Shown piece by piece: positions 5,057 to 5,943 of a stretch of 5,943 nucleotides of DNA. The stretch's first letter is position 1. Every line of letters begins with the position of its first letter. The stretch lies in the NCBI GenBank assembly GCA_035291645.1, contig DATDRQ010000003.1:1-5943 (forward strand), given 5' to 3'. A program made the position numbers and the translations under genes. The DNA is from DATDRQ01 sp035291645. Lineage in GTDB: Bacteria > Chloroflexota > Anaerolineae > Anaerolineales > UBA4823. The notes under the pieces are model-generated. The model did not search any database and was not told where the DNA came from. It saw only the letters and a list, made by a program, of their open reading frames with translations.

Positions 5057-5943
5057 TCAGAACTGCGCGTAGAACGTGACGACTGCCCAGTTGATCACGT
5101 TCAGGATCCAGGCCGGCCAGACCCCGGTCAGGAGCATCAACGCCATCAGCGGGGCGATGACAAACACCTCCCGCAGGTTGATCTCGCTCAACTGCCCGGC
5201 CCAGCGTTCGTTTAGCGGGCCGTGCAGCACTTGCCGGATCCCTTTTAGAATATACGCGCCCGTGAAGAACAGGCCGATCATGCTGAGCGCGGTGAACAGG
5301 GTGAAGACCGGCCACGATCCCCGCACCACCAGGAATTCGGAGATGAACCCGGCTAACCCCGGCAGGCCCAGCGAACCCATCGAGACGAAGATCAGGATCC
5401 CGCCGTACACCGGGACCAGCGGGAACAACCCGCCGTAATCGTTCAAATCGCGCGAGTGGGTCCGATCGTAGATCACCCCAACCAGGAAGAACATGCCCGC
5501 CGCCGAAAGGCCGTGAGCGAACATCTGCAGCACCGCCCCGTTCAGGGCCAGGGTCGCATTCTGCGTCCCGATGGCGTACGCCGCCGCCGCCACCCCCAGT
5601 ATCACGAAACCCATGTGGTTGACCGAGGAGTAAGCCACCAGGCGTTTGAAGTCGCGCTGTCCCCAGGAGGCCAGGGCGCCAAAGATGATCGCCATCGTCG
5701 CCAGGAAGGCCAGGGCGCCCGCGTAATAGCGCGACTCATTCGGGTACAGGGGCAGCACCAGGCGCAAGAACCCGTAGGCTCCCAGCTTCAGCAGGACGCC
5801 CGCCAGGATCATCGAACCGGCCGTGGGGGCCTCGGTGTGGGCGTCCGGCAACCAGGTGTGGAACGGCCAGACCGGCACCTTGATCGCAAAGGCGATCACG
5901 AAAGCCCAGAAGGCGATCGCCTTGACCGTGCCGACCGAGAGAC
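5057..5943 (-). CDS. nuoM: NADH-quinone oxidoreductase subunit M, first copy (5' end outside window)
   Basis: Antiporter-like membrane subunit of complex I, which helps translocate protons while electrons pass from NADH (or another donor) to quinone. The window holds the last 294 residues and the TGA stop at 5059-5057; the frame is open to the right edge, so the start is outside. The visible part begins just before transmembrane helix 7. It has the family signature FAIKVPVWPFHTWLPDAH, with the TM7 lysine (E. coli NuoM K234) at 5881-5879. The second lysine, in LAGVLLKLGAYG (E. coli K265), is at 5788-5786. SSVNHMG and QMFAHG carry the conserved histidines. The TM12 glutamate in GFISEF (E. coli E407) is at 5338-5336. 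The E144 equivalent lies outside. The proton-channel residues that can be seen are intact, so this is the canonical NuoM. A second nuoM-like gene starts 8 bases after its stop. Confidence 0.96.
   Translation of the reverse strand, partial: LSVGTVKAIAFWAFVIAFAIKVPVWPFHTWLPDAHTEAPTAGSMILAGVLLKLGAYGFLRLVLPLYPNESRYYAGALAFLATMAIIFGALASWGQRDFKRLVAYSSVNHMGFVILGVAAAAYAIGTQNATLALNGAVLQMFAHGLSAAGMFFLVGVIYDRTHSRDLNDYGGLFPLVPVYGGILIFVSMGSLGLPGLAGFISEFLVVRGSWPVFTLFTALSMIGLFFTGAYILKGIRQVLHGPLNERWAGQLSEINLREVFVIAPLMALMLLTGVWPAWILNVINWAVVTFYAQF

Noticed and set aside
5049..5315. N-terminal extension of the second NuoM up to 5315
   Set aside because: The added 89 residues are charged and non-membrane, overlap the first nuoM in another frame, and precede a normal NuoM N-terminus with its own ribosome binding site at ATG 5048.
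2118..5943. Mrp-type cation/proton antiporter genes instead of complex I
   Set aside because: The order nuoM, nuoM-like, nuoN with NuoN-specific APDVYEGAP motif and no small mrp genes fits complex I; the proteins lack the Mrp operon context.

Overview
The window is a compact, fully minus-strand block of energy-conservation genes. It holds the end of a complex I (nuo) operon followed directly by the start of an F1Fo ATP synthase (atp) operon. Read in the direction of transcription, from high to low coordinates, the order is nuoM (5' end outside the window), a second nuoM-like gene, nuoN, a short intergenic junction, atpZ/atpI-like, atpB, atpE and atpF (3' end outside the window). No RNA gene, mobile element or CRISPR array was seen. 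No gene-free stretch exceeds 300 bases; the longest gaps are about 95 to 105 bases.

Organism: the sequence looks bacterial and fairly GC-rich. The points used for placement are the tandem nuoM pair before nuoN, the small AtpZ-type protein ahead of atpB, and an a subunit with an extra N-terminal hydrophobic segment. Together these suggest Chloroflexota, probably an Anaerolineae-like lineage. This comes from family resemblance only and no search was run.

Region 5943-2118 encodes three antiporter-like membrane subunits of complex I. They are tightly coupled: an 8-base gap separates the two nuoM genes, and a zero-base gap (TAG directly followed by GTG) separates the second nuoM from nuoN. The first NuoM and NuoN keep the usual charged residues of the proton channel. 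The second NuoM lacks the lysine of transmembrane helix 7 (leucine at residue 222) but keeps the other key charges, which is the most interesting protein feature here.

Region 2117-2020 is the operon junction. It holds a weak hairpin followed by six T on the minus strand (candidate nuo terminator). A few bases later comes a strong-looking sigma70-type promoter with an extended -10. That promoter lies so close to the atpZ ATG, which has no Shine-Dalgarno sequence, that the atp transcript may be leaderless or nearly so.

Region 2019-1 encodes the membrane sector of ATP synthase: AtpZ (accessory), a subunit (AtpB), c subunit (AtpE) and the N-terminus of b (AtpF). The c subunit lacks the sodium-binding signature and looks proton-coupled. 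Three starts are non-ATG: GTG for nuoN and atpB, and TTG for atpF. The atpB start is best placed at 1721, three codons inside the longest frame. Functionally, complex I builds the proton-motive force from quinone reduction and the ATP synthase spends it; here the two machines are encoded back to back.
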